The notes: generated from the sequence alone by a model not told the origin. A DNA stretch of 64,000 bases from CALAED01 sp036555725 (GCA_036555725.1 DATBKU010000084.1:35360-99359); one strand, 5' to 3'. Counted from the stretch's first letter, positions 29,329-38,365 are shown. Program-made: numbers and translations.

Positions 29329-30456
29329 GTGGACTTCACATGGAGCCCCGCGCAGGGCAAGACGTACGACCGGATCGTCGACGGCGCCCGGGACCTGCCA
29401 CCTGACGGCCCGGGGCCGTTCGGCACGGAGCGGTGGCGCCGCTGCGGCGACCTGGGCGTGCTCGGGCTCTCGGTGCCCGAGGAGTACGGCGGCCAGGGGC
29501 TGGGCGTCCTCGATACGGCACGGGCCGCGGAGGCGTTCGGGCTCGGCCACTCCGACATGGGGCTGGTATTCGCCGCGATGGCCCACCTGTACGCCTGCGT
29601 CATGCCGATCGCCGAGCACGGAGACGACGGGATGCGGTCCCGGATGCTGCCCAGACTGACAGCGGGCGAGTGGATCGGCGCCAACGCGATCACCGAGGCC
29701 GAGGCCGGCTCCGACGTGACCGCGCTGCGCACCCGCGCGGTGCGCGAGGGGGACGAGTACGTCTTGGACGGCGTCAAGACGTTCGTCAGCAACGGCCCGG
29801 CCGCCGACGTGTTCCTCGTCTACGCCGTGAGCGACCCGACGCTGGGCCACCTCGGGGTCAGCGCGTTCGCGGTGGAGCGCGACCGGCCCGGCGCCGTGCC
29901 GGGGCCGCCGTTCGACAAGCTCGGCCTGCACTCCTGTCCGGCCGGTGAGCTGCGGCTGGACGGCTGCCGCGTGCCGGTGCGCAACCTGGTGGGCGCCGAG
30001 GGCCAGGGCGCCGCCGTCTTCCAGAGCTCGATGCGCTGGGAGCGTACGTGCCTGTTCGCGGCCTATCTCGGCATGATGGACCGGCTGGTCGAGCGGTGCG
30101 TCGGCCACGCCGGCGACCGGCGGCAGTTCGGCCGCCCGATCGGCGCCAACCAGGCCGTCTCACACCGGATCGCCGACATGAAGCTGCGGCTGGAGGCCGC
30201 CCGCATGCTGCTGTACCGGGCCTGCTGGGCCCTCGACCGAGGCGAGCCCGCCACGCTCGAGGTGAGCATGGCCAAGGTGGCGATCAGCGAGGCCGCGGTC
30301 CAGGCCGGGCTCGACGGCCTGCAGATCTTCGCCGGGGCCGGCTACCAGGAGGAGACGGGCATCGCCGCCGCGCTGCGGGACGCCCTGCCGAGCACGATCT
30401 TCTCCGGCACGTCGGAGATCCATCGGGAACTGATCGCGAAGGAGCTGGGACTGTGA
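29329..30456 (+). CDS. acyl-CoA dehydrogenase family, probable prolyl-carrier dehydrogenase (PltE-like)
   Basis: A 375-residue FAD dehydrogenase with EEYGGQGLG, ITEAEAGSD, DRRQFGRPIG and GAGYQEETG (likely catalytic Glu). The GTG at 29329 is chosen because family similarity begins with FTWSPAQGKTYDRIV; upstream in-frame sequence is only a shadow of the antiporter gene. It overlaps the adenylation gene by 4 nt (GTGA). In pyoluteorin and prodiginine pathways this pairing makes pyrrolyl-2-carboxyl-S-carrier from prolyl-S-carrier in two oxidations. The same function is expected here. Confidence 0.9.
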   Translation: MDFTWSPAQGKTYDRIVDGARDLPPDGPGPFGTERWRRCGDLGVLGLSVPEEYGGQGLGVLDTARAAEAFGLGHSDMGLVFAAMAHLYACVMPIAEHGDDGMRSRMLPRLTAGEWIGANAITEAEAGSDVTALRTRAVREGDEYVLDGVKTFVSNGPAADVFLVYAVSDPTLGHLGVSAFAVERDRPGAVPGPPFDKLGLHSCPAGELRLDGCRVPVRNLVGAEGQGAAVFQSSMRWERTCLFAAYLGMMDRLVERCVGHAGDRRQFGRPIGANQAVSHRIADMKLRLEAARMLLYRACWALDRGEPATLEVSMAKVAISEAAVQAGLDGLQIFAGAGYQEETGIAAALRDALPSTIFSGTSEIHRELIAKELGL

Positions 30457-31937
30457 GACTGCACGAACTCGTGCGTACGGCGGCGAGGCGGTCGCCGGAC
30501 GCCCTCGCCGTCAGCGGGCCTGGCGGCGAGATGACGTACGGGGAGCTGGACCGGAGCGCCGACCGCGTCGCCGGGGCGTTAGCCGAGTTGGGCGTCCGGC
30601 CGGGCGACCGGGTCGGGATCTGGTCGGACAAGTCGGCCCGCACGGTGGCGGCGATGCAGGGCGTGCTGCGGCTCGGCGCCGCGTACGTGCCCGTCGACCC
30701 GCTCAGCCCGCCGTCCCGCGCCCTGAAGATCCTTACCGACTGCGCCGCCCGGGCGGTGGTGACCACGGCCGAGCGCGCCGCCGACGTGAAGGACGTGGGG
30801 GCCTGTCTGTACGTGGACGATGAGGAGTGGCGGGGCGTCATGGCCCGGGCGGTTTCCCCGCCTGCGCCGGAGCCGGACGTCGGTGCGGACGACCTCGCGT
30901 ACATCCTCTACACATCCGGCTCGACCGGCGATCCGAAGGGCGTCTGCATCAGCCACCGCGCCGCCCTGGCGTTCGTCGACTGGGCCGCCGGCGAGCTGGC
31001 CGCGACGCCGGCCGACCGGTTCGCCAACCACGCGCCCTTCCACTTCGACCTGTCCGTGCTGGACCTGTACGCGGCGTTCCGGAGCGGCGGCTCGGTGCAC
31101 CTCATCCCGCACGAGGTGTCGTTCGCGCCGAAGCTGCTCGTCGACTTCCTGCGGCGCGAGCGCATCACGGTGTGGTACTCCGTGCCGTCCGCGCTGATCC
31201 TCATGATGCGCGACGGCGGGCTGCTCGACATCGACCCCGGGCCGCTGCGGGCCGTGCTGTTCGCCGGCGAGCCGTTCCCCGTCAAGCACCTGCGTACGCT
31301 GCGGGAACGCTGGCCGGACGTCAGGTTCCTCAATCTGTACGGGCCGACCGAGACCAACGTGTGCACGTACCACGAGGTGGGAGCCATCCCGGCCGAACAG
31401 ACCAGGCCGGTGCCGATCGGCACGGCCAGCTGCGGCGACCGCGTGTGGGCGCGGCGTTCGGACGGCGCGGTCGCCCAACCTGGTGAGGAGGGCGAGCTCG
31501 TCGTCGCCGGCCCCACCGTCATGCTGGGTTACTGGGGACGGCCGCCTCAGGACGGCCCGTACCCGACCGGCGACGTCGTCGTGCAGGGTCCGGACGGGGC
31601 GTACGACTACCTCGGCCGGCGCGACAACATGGTCAAGGTACGCGGCTACCGGGTGGAGCTCGGCGAGATCGAGGCCGCGCTGCTCGCCCATCCCGCCGTC
31701 GCCGACGCGGCGGTCGTGGCCGTCGGATCGGGCACCGACAGCAGCCTGGTCGCCTACGTCGTCCCCGACGACTCCCGGGGTCCGACACTGCTGGACCTCA
31801 AGCGGCACAGCGCGGAGCGGCTCCCCCGGCACATGATCCTGGACGAGGTCCGGCCCCTTGACGGCCTGCCGCGTACGGGCAACGGCAAGGTGGACCGCCG
31901 ACGTCTCGCCGCGGAGGCGGAGGCGCTCGCACGCTGA
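30453..31937 (+). CDS. adenylation enzyme, probable L-proline:carrier ligase (PltF-like)
   Basis: A 494-residue stand-alone adenylation domain: LYTSGSTGDPKG (A3), FAGEPFPVKHL, NLYGPTETN (A5), YPTGDVV, RDNMVKVRGYRVELGEIE (A7-A8) and a C-terminal GNGKVDRR with the A10 Lys. It has no attached carrier, matching the free carrier protein at 25950. Translation is coupled to the dehydrogenase by a GTGA overlap. Proline is the expected substrate because of its partners; the binding-pocket code was not derived. One TTA codon at 30579-30581. This is the last clear biosynthetic gene on the right. Confidence 0.92.
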   Translation: MRLHELVRTAARRSPDALAVSGPGGEMTYGELDRSADRVAGALAELGVRPGDRVGIWSDKSARTVAAMQGVLRLGAAYVPVDPLSPPSRALKILTDCAARAVVTTAERAADVKDVGACLYVDDEEWRGVMARAVSPPAPEPDVGADDLAYILYTSGSTGDPKGVCISHRAALAFVDWAAGELAATPADRFANHAPFHFDLSVLDLYAAFRSGGSVHLIPHEVSFAPKLLVDFLRRERITVWYSVPSALILMMRDGGLLDIDPGPLRAVLFAGEPFPVKHLRTLRERWPDVRFLNLYGPTETNVCTYHEVGAIPAEQTRPVPIGTASCGDRVWARRSDGAVAQPGEEGELVVAGPTVMLGYWGRPPQDGPYPTGDVVVQGPDGAYDYLGRRDNMVKVRGYRVELGEIEAALLAHPAVADAAVVAVGSGTDSSLVAYVVPDDSRGPTLLDLKRHSAERLPRHMILDEVRPLDGLPRTGNGKVDRRRLAAEAEALAR

Positions 31938-31957
31938 CGCATGGCCGCAAGCTGACG

Positions 31958-32061
31958 CAGGCCAAAGCAGGCCAAAGCTGTCGCAGGCCAAAGCTGTCGC
32001 AGGCCGCGCTCGACGCCGCCATGCTGACGCCGCCATGCTGACGCCGCCATGCTGACGCCGC
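31958..32061. repeat. short tandem repeats at the cluster/housekeeping junction
   Basis: Just after the adenylation gene there are two adjoining minisatellites. A 16-bp unit beginning CAGGCCAAAG is present twice (31968-31983, 31984-31999) with partial copies on either side. A 14-bp unit GACGCCGCCATGCT is present three times (32012-32053), followed by 8 more matching bases. No gene is seen in 31938-32120. Confidence 0.9.
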
Positions 32062-32120
32062 AGCGCGCCATGCCGGCCCCCGCTCGCGCGTCCCGCCGAG
32101 CCCCTGTCCTACCCGCCGGT

Positions 32121-32126
32121 TAGTGT
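32121..32126 (+). promoter_or_regulatory. -10 hexamer TAGTGT, leaderless promoter
   Basis: TAGTGT lies 7 nt before the GTG of the cysteine desulfurase gene, with no ribosome-binding site between. Confidence 0.6.
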
Positions 32127-32133
32127 TGATGGC

Positions 32134-33282
32134 GTGATGGTGGAAGGCGGGGCCTACTTCGACGCGGCGTCGACCGAACGGCTTCATCCGGCGGCCCGCT
32201 CGGCCCTGCTGGCCGGCTTCGAGACCGGCTGGGCCGACCCGGCCCGGGTCTACGGCGCCGGGCGCACCGCTCGCCTACGGCTCGACCGGGCGCGCGCCCA
32301 GGTCGCCGGCGTCCTCGGCGTACGGCCCGACGAGGTGTCGTTCACCTCGTCCGGCACGCAGGCGGTGCACCTGGCGGTGCTGGGCGCGGCGCGGGCCAGG
32401 CGGCGGGTGGGCCGGCACGTCGTGGTGAGCGCCGTCGAGCACTCCAGCGTGCTGCACGCCGCCGGCATGCACGAGCGCGACGGCGGCAAGGTGACGACGG
32501 TCGGGGTGGACCGGCAGGGGCGGGTCGACCCCGCGGAGTTCGCGGCCGCGTTGCGCCCCGACACGGCGCTGGCCTGCCTGCAGTCGGCCAACCACGAGGT
32601 CGGCACGGTCCAGCCGGTGGCCGAGGTGGCCGAGCTGTGCCGGGCCGCCCGCGTGCCGCTGTTCGTAGACGCGGCTCAGTCCATCGGCCGGGTCGACGTC
32701 CCGGGCGGCTGGTCGCTGCTGGCGGCGAGCGCCCACAAGTGGGGCGGCCCGCCCGGCGTCGGTGTTCTGGTCGTCCGGAAAAACACCCGCTGGCGTTCGC
32801 CCCTGCCGGAAGATGAGCGCGAGGGGCGCCGGGTACCGGGGTTCGAGAACGTGCCGGCCGTCATGGCGGCAGCGGCGGCGCTGGAGGCGTACCGCGCCGA
32901 GATGGCCGCCGACGGGCCGCGCCTATCCGCGTTGGTGCAGCAAATACGCGAGCGGGTGCCGCGAATCGTCGCCGATGTCGAGATCGTCGGCGACCCAGAG
33001 CACCGGCTCCCGCACCTGGTCACCTTCTCGTGTTTGTACGTCGAGGGCGAGGCGCTGCTGACCGAACTCGACCGGCTGGGTTTCGCGGTTTCTTCCGGAA
33101 GTTCATGCACAGCGGATACGCTGCGACCAAGCCATGTACTCGAAGCCATGGGAGTGCTTACCCACGGAAACGTACGGGTATCGCTTCCCCGCGGGACGAA
33201 TGCGGCCGATGTCGATCGCTTCCTCGCTGTGCTCCCCGACGCAGTGGCCCGCCTGCGTGCCGCCACCGGAGTGACGGCATGA
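32134..33282 (+). CDS. cysteine desulfurase / class V aminotransferase
   Basis: A 382-residue PLP enzyme of the NifS/IscS type: SANHEVGTVQPV, FVDAAQSIGRVDV, the PLP-Lys motif SAHKWGGPPGVG (Lys202) and SSGSSCTAD with the catalytic Cys near the C-terminus. It begins with GTG 32134, or ATG 32137 just after. The TusA-like gene follows 43 nt downstream; in other actinomycetes the two occur as one fused protein. It mobilises sulfur from cysteine as persulfide, probably for tRNA thiolation or cofactors. No TTA codon was noticed, unlike the biosynthetic genes to the left. Confidence 0.92.
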   Translation: MMVEGGAYFDAASTERLHPAARSALLAGFETGWADPARVYGAGRTARLRLDRARAQVAGVLGVRPDEVSFTSSGTQAVHLAVLGAARARRRVGRHVVVSAVEHSSVLHAAGMHERDGGKVTTVGVDRQGRVDPAEFAAALRPDTALACLQSANHEVGTVQPVAEVAELCRAARVPLFVDAAQSIGRVDVPGGWSLLAASAHKWGGPPGVGVLVVRKNTRWRSPLPEDEREGRRVPGFENVPAVMAAAAALEAYRAEMAADGPRLSALVQQIRERVPRIVADVEIVGDPEHRLPHLVTFSCLYVEGEALLTELDRLGFAVSSGSSCTADTLRPSHVLEAMGVLTHGNVRVSLPRGTNAADVDRFLAVLPDAVARLRAATGVTA

Positions 33283-33325
33283 CGACATGTGAACTGGCTA
33301 CCGCGCAGCCGGTGAGGAGGAGGAG

Positions 33326-33622
33326 ATGAACTTCCGACGCCGGGCGCGGAACAGCGAACCGCCCGCGACGCCCACGCAGGCTCCGGCCGCTCCTCCGCCG
33401 TACCTGGTTGTCGACGCGCTCGGCCGCAAGTGCCCGATTCCGATCATCATGGTGGCGGAACGCATCCGCGAGATCCCGATCGGCGGCATCGTCGCCGTCC
33501 TGGCCGACGACGTCGCCGCCCGTACCGACGTGCCCGCATGGTGCCGGATGAAGTCTCAGGAGTTCGTCCGCGAGGAAACCCTCCCACGCGGCTGGGCCTT
33601 CCACATCCGTCGCATGTACTGA
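33326..33622 (+). CDS. TusA/SirA-family sulfur carrier
   Basis: A 98-residue protein: a 30-residue polar N-terminal extension, then the TusA fold with the CPxP motif (GRKCPIPI, Cys36) and FVREETLPRGWAFHIRRMY at the end. The Cys accepts persulfide sulfur in this family. The start ATG has a strong GGAGGAGG. It is likely the acceptor for the desulfurase encoded just upstream. Confidence 0.9.
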   Translation: MNFRRRARNSEPPATPTQAPAAPPPYLVVDALGRKCPIPIIMVAERIREIPIGGIVAVLADDVAARTDVPAWCRMKSQEFVREETLPRGWAFHIRRMY

Positions 33623-33764
33623 GCCCGTTCCCGGGCCTTCCGTACGCCCGTCTTCTCGGCCTTTCGTACGTCCGCCGCCGCGCTGCCGCGTGCCATCCCG
33701 CGGCGAGTCGATCACAGCCGTACTCCCGCGCGATCCGGCGCGCCGCGCTCTCGTGCACTGGATG

Positions 33765-33814
33765 TGATCATGCGGTGGTCCCCGCGACCGAGCGCGGGGA
33801 CCATCGCATGATCA
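33765..33814. terminator. strong bidirectional terminator
   Basis: A 22-bp stem (arms 33765-33786 and 33793-33814, one G-T mismatch) closes a 6-nt loop between the convergent TusA-like and kinase genes. Confidence 0.88.
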
Positions 33815-33819
33815 GCCGG

Positions 33820-34791
33820 TCAGAGCTGCTGGGCGACCTCGGCGGCCGCGGCATCGCCGTAGGTGGCCGCGAACCGCTCGGCGAAGCGGTTCTTCTCCAG
33901 GACGTACTCCTGGCCGCCGGCCGTCTCGAGCACGTGCACCGCGAGGAGGTTGCCCACCTGGGCGGCGCGCTCGAGCGGCAGGTCCCACGCGATCGCCGAG
34001 AGGAAACCGGCTCGGAACGCGTCTCCCACGCCGGTCGGGTCGACCTTCTGGTGCACCGTCGCCGCGGGCACGGTCAGCGAGGGCTCGCCCTTGCGGTCGA
34101 TCCGGACGCCCTTGGGGCCGAGCGTGGTCACCCGGATCTGTACGCGGTCGAGGATCTCCTCGTCGAGCCAGCCGGTCTTCTCTTCGGCCAGCGCCTTCTC
34201 GTACTCGTTGGTGAACAGGTACGCCGCGCCGTCGATGAGCTTGCGGATGTCGGCGCCGTCCATCCGGGCGAGCTGCTGTGAGGGGTCGGCGGCGAACGGA
34301 ACGCCGTCCGTCCGGCACACGTCGGTGTATCGCAGCATGGCCTCGGGGTCGTCGGGGCTGATCAGCACGAGGTCGAGGCCACCGACACGTTCGACGATCG
34401 GCCGCAGCTCGATCACGCGGGCGTCCTGCATCGCGCCGGCGTAGAACGAGGCGATCTGGTTGTGGTCTTCGTCGGTGGTGCACAGGAACCGGGCCGTGTG
34501 GTGGTACTCCGAGATGTGCACCGACTTCGTGTCGACACCATGCCGCTCCAGCCAGGCCCGATAGTCGTCGAAGTCGTTGCCTACGGCCCCGACCAGCACG
34601 GGCCGATGCCCGAGGCAGCCCATGCCGAAGCAGATGTTGGCGGCGATTCCGCCGCGACGGATCTCCAACTCGTCGACCAGGAAGGACAACGAGACGCTGT
34701 GCAGCTGGTCGGGGATCAGTTGGTCGGCGAATCGGCCGGGGAACGTCATCAGGTGATCGGTCGCGATGGAGCCTGTCACGGCAATGCGCAC
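33820..34791 (-). CDS. PfkB-family carbohydrate/nucleoside kinase
   Basis: A 323-residue ribokinase-fold kinase. It has the N-terminal GGIAANICFGMGCLG substrate-binding motif and the C-terminal PfkB signature DPTGVGDAFRAGFL, with Asp of GVGD as catalytic base. Adenosine or a sugar is the usual substrate in this subfamily; the exact one is not clear. It is transcribed leftward towards the 33765 hairpin, away from erpA, with about 300 bp between. Confidence 0.9.
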   Translation of the reverse strand: MRIAVTGSIATDHLMTFPGRFADQLIPDQLHSVSLSFLVDELEIRRGGIAANICFGMGCLGHRPVLVGAVGNDFDDYRAWLERHGVDTKSVHISEYHHTARFLCTTDEDHNQIASFYAGAMQDARVIELRPIVERVGGLDLVLISPDDPEAMLRYTDVCRTDGVPFAADPSQQLARMDGADIRKLIDGAAYLFTNEYEKALAEEKTGWLDEEILDRVQIRVTTLGPKGVRIDRKGEPSLTVPAATVHQKVDPTGVGDAFRAGFLSAIAWDLPLERAAQVGNLLAVHVLETAGGQEYVLEKNRFAERFAATYGDAAAAEVAQQL

Positions 34792-35095
34792 GGGGTCTTT
34801 CTCCTCGTCTGTGTCGTCCGGCTCTTTTCCGGCTATCTCAACACTCGCGGGGGCCCGCGACCCCCCGGCGAACCCCCGGCACCATAGCCCAAGGGAGCTA
34901 GGGACCCAGAAAGACTACCTCCACCGCGTCGCGAAGGGCTTATGACGTGCAACCCCGAATCGCGGTCCGCAATTGTGTACAGCCCCAATGCCCACGACAT
35001 GACGACGCCCCCGGGACGCCGCACGACGCGCACGGCCCGAGGGCGGACCGGCGGGCACGCGCCCGCCGGTAACTAACCGAATGAACCCTGGCGAC
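34792..35095. other. intergenic region between pfkB-type kinase and erpA
   Basis: This 304-bp gap lies upstream of the kinase and downstream of erpA. It contains the erpA terminator hairpin (35047-35070) and a less GC-rich patch at about 34880-35000 that may hold the kinase promoter. No protein-like frame is seen. Confidence 0.5.
35047..35070 (-). terminator. terminator hairpin downstream of erpA
   Basis: Perfect 10-bp stem (ACCGGCGGGC paired with GCCCGCCGGT) and a 4-nt loop, 25 nt after the erpA stop. Confidence 0.75.
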
Positions 35096-35461
35096 TCAGT
35101 GGAAGGAGTCGCCGCACGCACACGAGCCCGTGGCGTTCGGGTTGTCGATCGTGAAGCCCTGCTTCTCGATGGAGTCGACGAAGTCGATGGTGGCTCCGGA
35201 GAGGTACGGCACGCTCATCCGGTCGACCCGGACGCTCACGCCGCCGAAGTCCTGAACGTGGTCGCCGTCAAGCTGGCGCTCGTCAAAGAACAGCTGATAG
35301 ATCAGGCCGGAGCAGCCGCCCGGCTGGACGGCAACGCGCAGCGCCAGGTCGTCGCGACCTTCCTGCTCGAGCAGAGTCTTCACCTTCGTCGCGGCGACGT
35401 CGGTGAGGGTGACCCCATGCTCGGTGGTGGTCTGCTGCGAGGTCTCGCCTGAAACCGTCAT
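35096..35461 (-). CDS. erpA: iron-sulfur cluster insertion protein ErpA (HesB/IscA family)
   Basis: A 121-residue A-type carrier with the three conserved Cys: PGGCSGLIY and the C-terminal GSCACGDSF. The family passes Fe-S clusters to target apoproteins. It is divergent from nadA, whose product needs a 4Fe-4S cluster, and lipA (57610) is another possible client in this window. Confidence 0.93.
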   Translation of the reverse strand: MTVSGETSQQTTTEHGVTLTDVAATKVKTLLEQEGRDDLALRVAVQPGGCSGLIYQLFFDERQLDGDHVQDFGGVSVRVDRMSVPYLSGATIDFVDSIEKQGFTIDNPNATGSCACGDSFH

Positions 35462-35769
35462 GTGCTAGCTCCCGGTTGGCTTGGCCGCCGCGTGGGCGCC
35501 CGTCACGTGTTCTCGTGGAGGGCACTGGGTGCCCTCGAAGACGAAAAATCGCCTCTTCCGAGAACCAACGTACCTCCAGTCGGCCCACATTCCCGCATCG
35601 GGCAGGTCATTTAAAGGGCTCCGCAGCCCGCGAGAGTGACCATCGTCGCAAAACGGGCCCTGCAGTCGTCGTCGCTCTCCCGGTATGCCATGATGGGTAT
35701 CGTCAATGCGACGATAAGCAGGGGGCCGAGGCCCGCCTATCAGGGGATCGTCGCAGGAGGGAGCCACCA
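35462..35769. promoter_or_regulatory. divergent erpA/nadA promoter region with inverted repeat
   Basis: The 308-bp gap holds promoters for erpA (left) and nadA (right). A 19-bp inverted repeat at 35698-35716 (arms TATCGTC and GACGATA, 5-nt centre) lies about 53 bp before the nadA GTG, in a good place for an operator. The cognate regulator is unknown; an NAD-responsive repressor is a guess. Confidence 0.6.
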
Positions 35770-36936
35770 GTGACCACTGCTCCAGAGATCGGACACAGGA
35801 ACCTCCCGCTGCTCTTCCTGGGCAGCGAGGCCGACCCGGCCAGCGAGCGCGGCGTGTCCTGCCCCGGCGACCTGCCGCCCGCCTCCGACCCGCAGCTGGT
35901 GGAGCGGGCCCGCGTCGCCAAGGCGGCGCTCGGCGACCGGCTGTTCGTGCTCGGGCACCACTACCAGCGCGACGAGGTCATCCAGTTCGCCGACGTCACC
36001 GGTGACTCCTTCAAGCTCGCCCGGGAGGCCGCGGCTCGTCCCGACGCTCCGTACATCGTGTTCTGCGGCGTCCACTTCATGGCCGAGTCGGCCGACATCC
36101 TCACCGCCGACCACCAGCAGGTAGTGCTCCCCGACCTCGCCGCCGGCTGCTCGATGGCCGACATGGCCACCTTCGATCAGGTCGAGGAGGCCTGGGAGGT
36201 GCTGGAGGACGCCGGCGTCGCCGCCGACGTGATTCCCGTCACCTACATGAACTCATCGGCCGACATCAAGGCCTTCGTCGGCCGTCACGGCGGCACGGTC
36301 TGCACCTCGTCCAACGCCCGCCGCGCCCTCGAATGGGCCTTCGGCAAGGGCTCCAAGGTCTTGTTCCTGCCCGACCAGCACCTCGGCCGCAACACCGCCG
36401 TCCTGGAGATGGGCCTGTCGCTGGACGACTGCGTCGTCTACAACCCGCACCGCCCTGACGGCGGCCTCACCACCCAGCAGCTCCGCGACGCCACCATGAT
36501 CCTCTGGCGCGGGCACTGCTCGGTGCACGGCCGGTTCAACAAGGCCTCGGTCGACGACGTACGGGCCCGCGTCCCGGGCGTCAACGTCCTGGTCCACCCG
36601 GAGTGCAAGCACGAGGTCGTCCTCGCCGCCGACGACATCGGCTCCACCGAATACATCATCAAGACCCTCGACGCCGCCCCGGCCGGCACCTCCTGGGCCG
36701 TCGGCACCGAGCTCAACCTGGTCCGCCGGCTGGCGAACACGCACCCGGACAAGAACATCATGTTCCTCGACAAGACCGTGTGCTTCTGCTCGACGATGAA
36801 CCGCATCGACCTGCCGCACCTGGTCTGGTCGCTCGAATCCCTGGCCCGCGGCGAGGTCGTCAACCAGATCAAGGTCGACGAGGAGACCGCCCACTACTCC
36901 CGCGTCGCCCTCGACCAAATGCTCGCCCTCCCCTGA
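35770..36936 (+). CDS. nadA: quinolinate synthase NadA
   Basis: A 388-residue enzyme of de novo NAD synthesis that condenses iminoaspartate with dihydroxyacetone phosphate. Seen: LGHHYQRDEVIQFAD, CGVHFMAESADIL, TYMNSSADIKAF, FLPDQHLGRNTA, VHPECKHEV and CFCSTMN, including the cluster-binding Cys. The GTG at 35770 follows AGGAGGGAGC; the longer open frame upstream crosses the promoter region and is not family-like. nadB and nadC are not in the window. Confidence 0.95.
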   Translation: MTTAPEIGHRNLPLLFLGSEADPASERGVSCPGDLPPASDPQLVERARVAKAALGDRLFVLGHHYQRDEVIQFADVTGDSFKLAREAAARPDAPYIVFCGVHFMAESADILTADHQQVVLPDLAAGCSMADMATFDQVEEAWEVLEDAGVAADVIPVTYMNSSADIKAFVGRHGGTVCTSSNARRALEWAFGKGSKVLFLPDQHLGRNTAVLEMGLSLDDCVVYNPHRPDGGLTTQQLRDATMILWRGHCSVHGRFNKASVDDVRARVPGVNVLVHPECKHEVVLAADDIGSTEYIIKTLDAAPAGTSWAVGTELNLVRRLANTHPDKNIMFLDKTVCFCSTMNRIDLPHLVWSLESLARGEVVNQIKVDEETAHYSRVALDQMLALP

Positions 36937-36957
36937 ACCCCCGCTCCACCAGCCGGG

Positions 36958-37713
36958 CTAGACGGCGGAGTGGGTGAGCCAGTGGGTGAGGAGAGCCGGG
37001 TCGCCGGAGATGTCGAGGCGGGGGTCGCCGGGCTTGCGGCGGCCCCAGACGAAGAGCATTAGGTCGGCCACCCCGGCCCGTACAGTCAGGGTGGCCGGGC
37101 CGTCGCCCAGGTCGACCGTGGGACCGTCGGGGCCGAGGGTGACCAGCCAGGAGTCGTCGGGGGCGGTGAGCGCGATGATCTCGCCGTCGCCGCGCAGCTT
37201 GCCGAGGTTGGGCGCGAAGGACGCGGCGGCGCCCGGCAGGTTGTCGAAGAACTCGACGATGCCGTCGGCGGCGACATCGGGGGCGATCTGCGGATCACGC
37301 CCGAGTGCGAGCTCGGCGTCGGCGCGGTGCACGGTGGTCTCGTGCAGCATGCGCCGTGACCAGAACCGGGCGTGCTGGTCGGCTCCCCAGGCCCACATGG
37401 GCGCGTCCGGATCGGCGGCCCGGAGCGGCGCGACGACGTGACGTACTCCGTCGGCGAGCCAGACCGGGTAGTCGTCGTGCCGGCCGGGCAGCCCGAGGTC
37501 CCATTCGGTCCTGCGGTAGCGCCGCTGGGCGAGATCGCGCACCATGGCACCCGCCCAGCGGTGGATGCCGCCCGTGTGCTCGATCAGGTCGGCGAGAGAC
37601 CACTCGGGACAGGTGGTGACCTGAACGGTGAGGTCGGCGCCGCGCGCGACGTCGGCGAACCGACCGATCTCGGCCTCGACCGCGTCGCAGCAGCCGGCAT
37701 GGTCCCAGGTCAT
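36958..37713 (-). CDS. maleylpyruvate isomerase family, mycothiol-type (MDMPI) protein
   Basis: A 251-residue protein with an N-terminal DinB/MDMPI helical domain (CPEWSLADLIEHTGGIHRWAGAMV, and RRMLHETTVHRADAELALG with conserved His and Asp) and a C-terminal MDMPI_C beta domain (APDDSWLVTLGPDGPTV). Such proteins are mycothiol-dependent or metal-binding; the substrate is unknown. It starts 10 nt after pspAB and is the last gene of the psp operon. A paralogue with the same layout lies at 54581. Confidence 0.88.
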   Translation of the reverse strand: MTWDHAGCCDAVEAEIGRFADVARGADLTVQVTTCPEWSLADLIEHTGGIHRWAGAMVRDLAQRRYRRTEWDLGLPGRHDDYPVWLADGVRHVVAPLRAADPDAPMWAWGADQHARFWSRRMLHETTVHRADAELALGRDPQIAPDVAADGIVEFFDNLPGAAASFAPNLGKLRGDGEIIALTAPDDSWLVTLGPDGPTVDLGDGPATLTVRAGVADLMLFVWGRRKPGDPRLDISGDPALLTHWLTHSAV

Positions 37714-37723
37714 GGTGTTGTTC

Positions 37724-38293
37724 CTAGAGACCCGGTGCGCCCCAGACCGGGAACCACCGGCTGAGGTCCTCCTCGACCGGCAGGTCGGCGCCGACGGCGC
37801 CGCGGATCTGCAGCTCGAGGGCGTTGTCGCGTTTCTCCCCAGGCTGCGGCGCGAAGGGGTAGAACGTGCCCCGCTTGTAGAGGTAGACCAGGGCGAGCCG
37901 CTGGTCGTCCGGGCCGCGGAACCCCACGAGCGAGCAGAGCAGCGACGGGCCGAACCCGTTGGCCTCCAGCGTCGCGTTGATCGCGTGCAGGTCGGTGACC
38001 AGGCCTTCGAGCTCGTTCGGGTCGTGCTGGGCGAGTAGCCACGTGTAGCCGTAGGAGTCGGTGCTCGCCTCGACGTTCGGGCCTTCGTCGGCGTCGAGCA
38101 GCTCCCTGATGTCCTTCTCCAGCTGCGCGAACGCACCGCCCTCCGCGGCACGGAAGCACACCGAGCCGCGGCCGGTCGGCTTGAAACCGGCCGCCGCCTC
38201 CAGCGTCACGGCTGCCGTCGACAGCGCGAACAGCCGGTCGAGGTCCGGCTTGACCGGCTTGGACCTGCCGAGAATCACGTCCAGAAAGCCCAC
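37724..38293 (-). CDS. pspAB: PspA-associated protein PspAB
   Basis: A 189-residue soluble protein starting MGFLDVILGRSKPVKPDLDRLFALSTAA, typical of the actinobacterial PspAB family. No enzyme motif is visible. In actinobacteria it occurs with PspA, PspAA and HtpX, all of which lie upstream here in the same orientation. Its job is not known in detail; a part in membrane-stress handling is inferred from linkage. Confidence 0.85.
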   Translation of the reverse strand: MGFLDVILGRSKPVKPDLDRLFALSTAAVTLEAAAGFKPTGRGSVCFRAAEGGAFAQLEKDIRELLDADEGPNVEASTDSYGYTWLLAQHDPNELEGLVTDLHAINATLEANGFGPSLLCSLVGFRGPDDQRLALVYLYKRGTFYPFAPQPGEKRDNALELQIRGAVGADLPVEEDLSRWFPVWGAPGL

Positions 38294-38365
38294 GCGTCAG
38301 TTTCCCTTCTCGAACGAGGCGTACGGCTCGATCGTACGGAGGTTTCGCACACGACGTGGGCCTGG

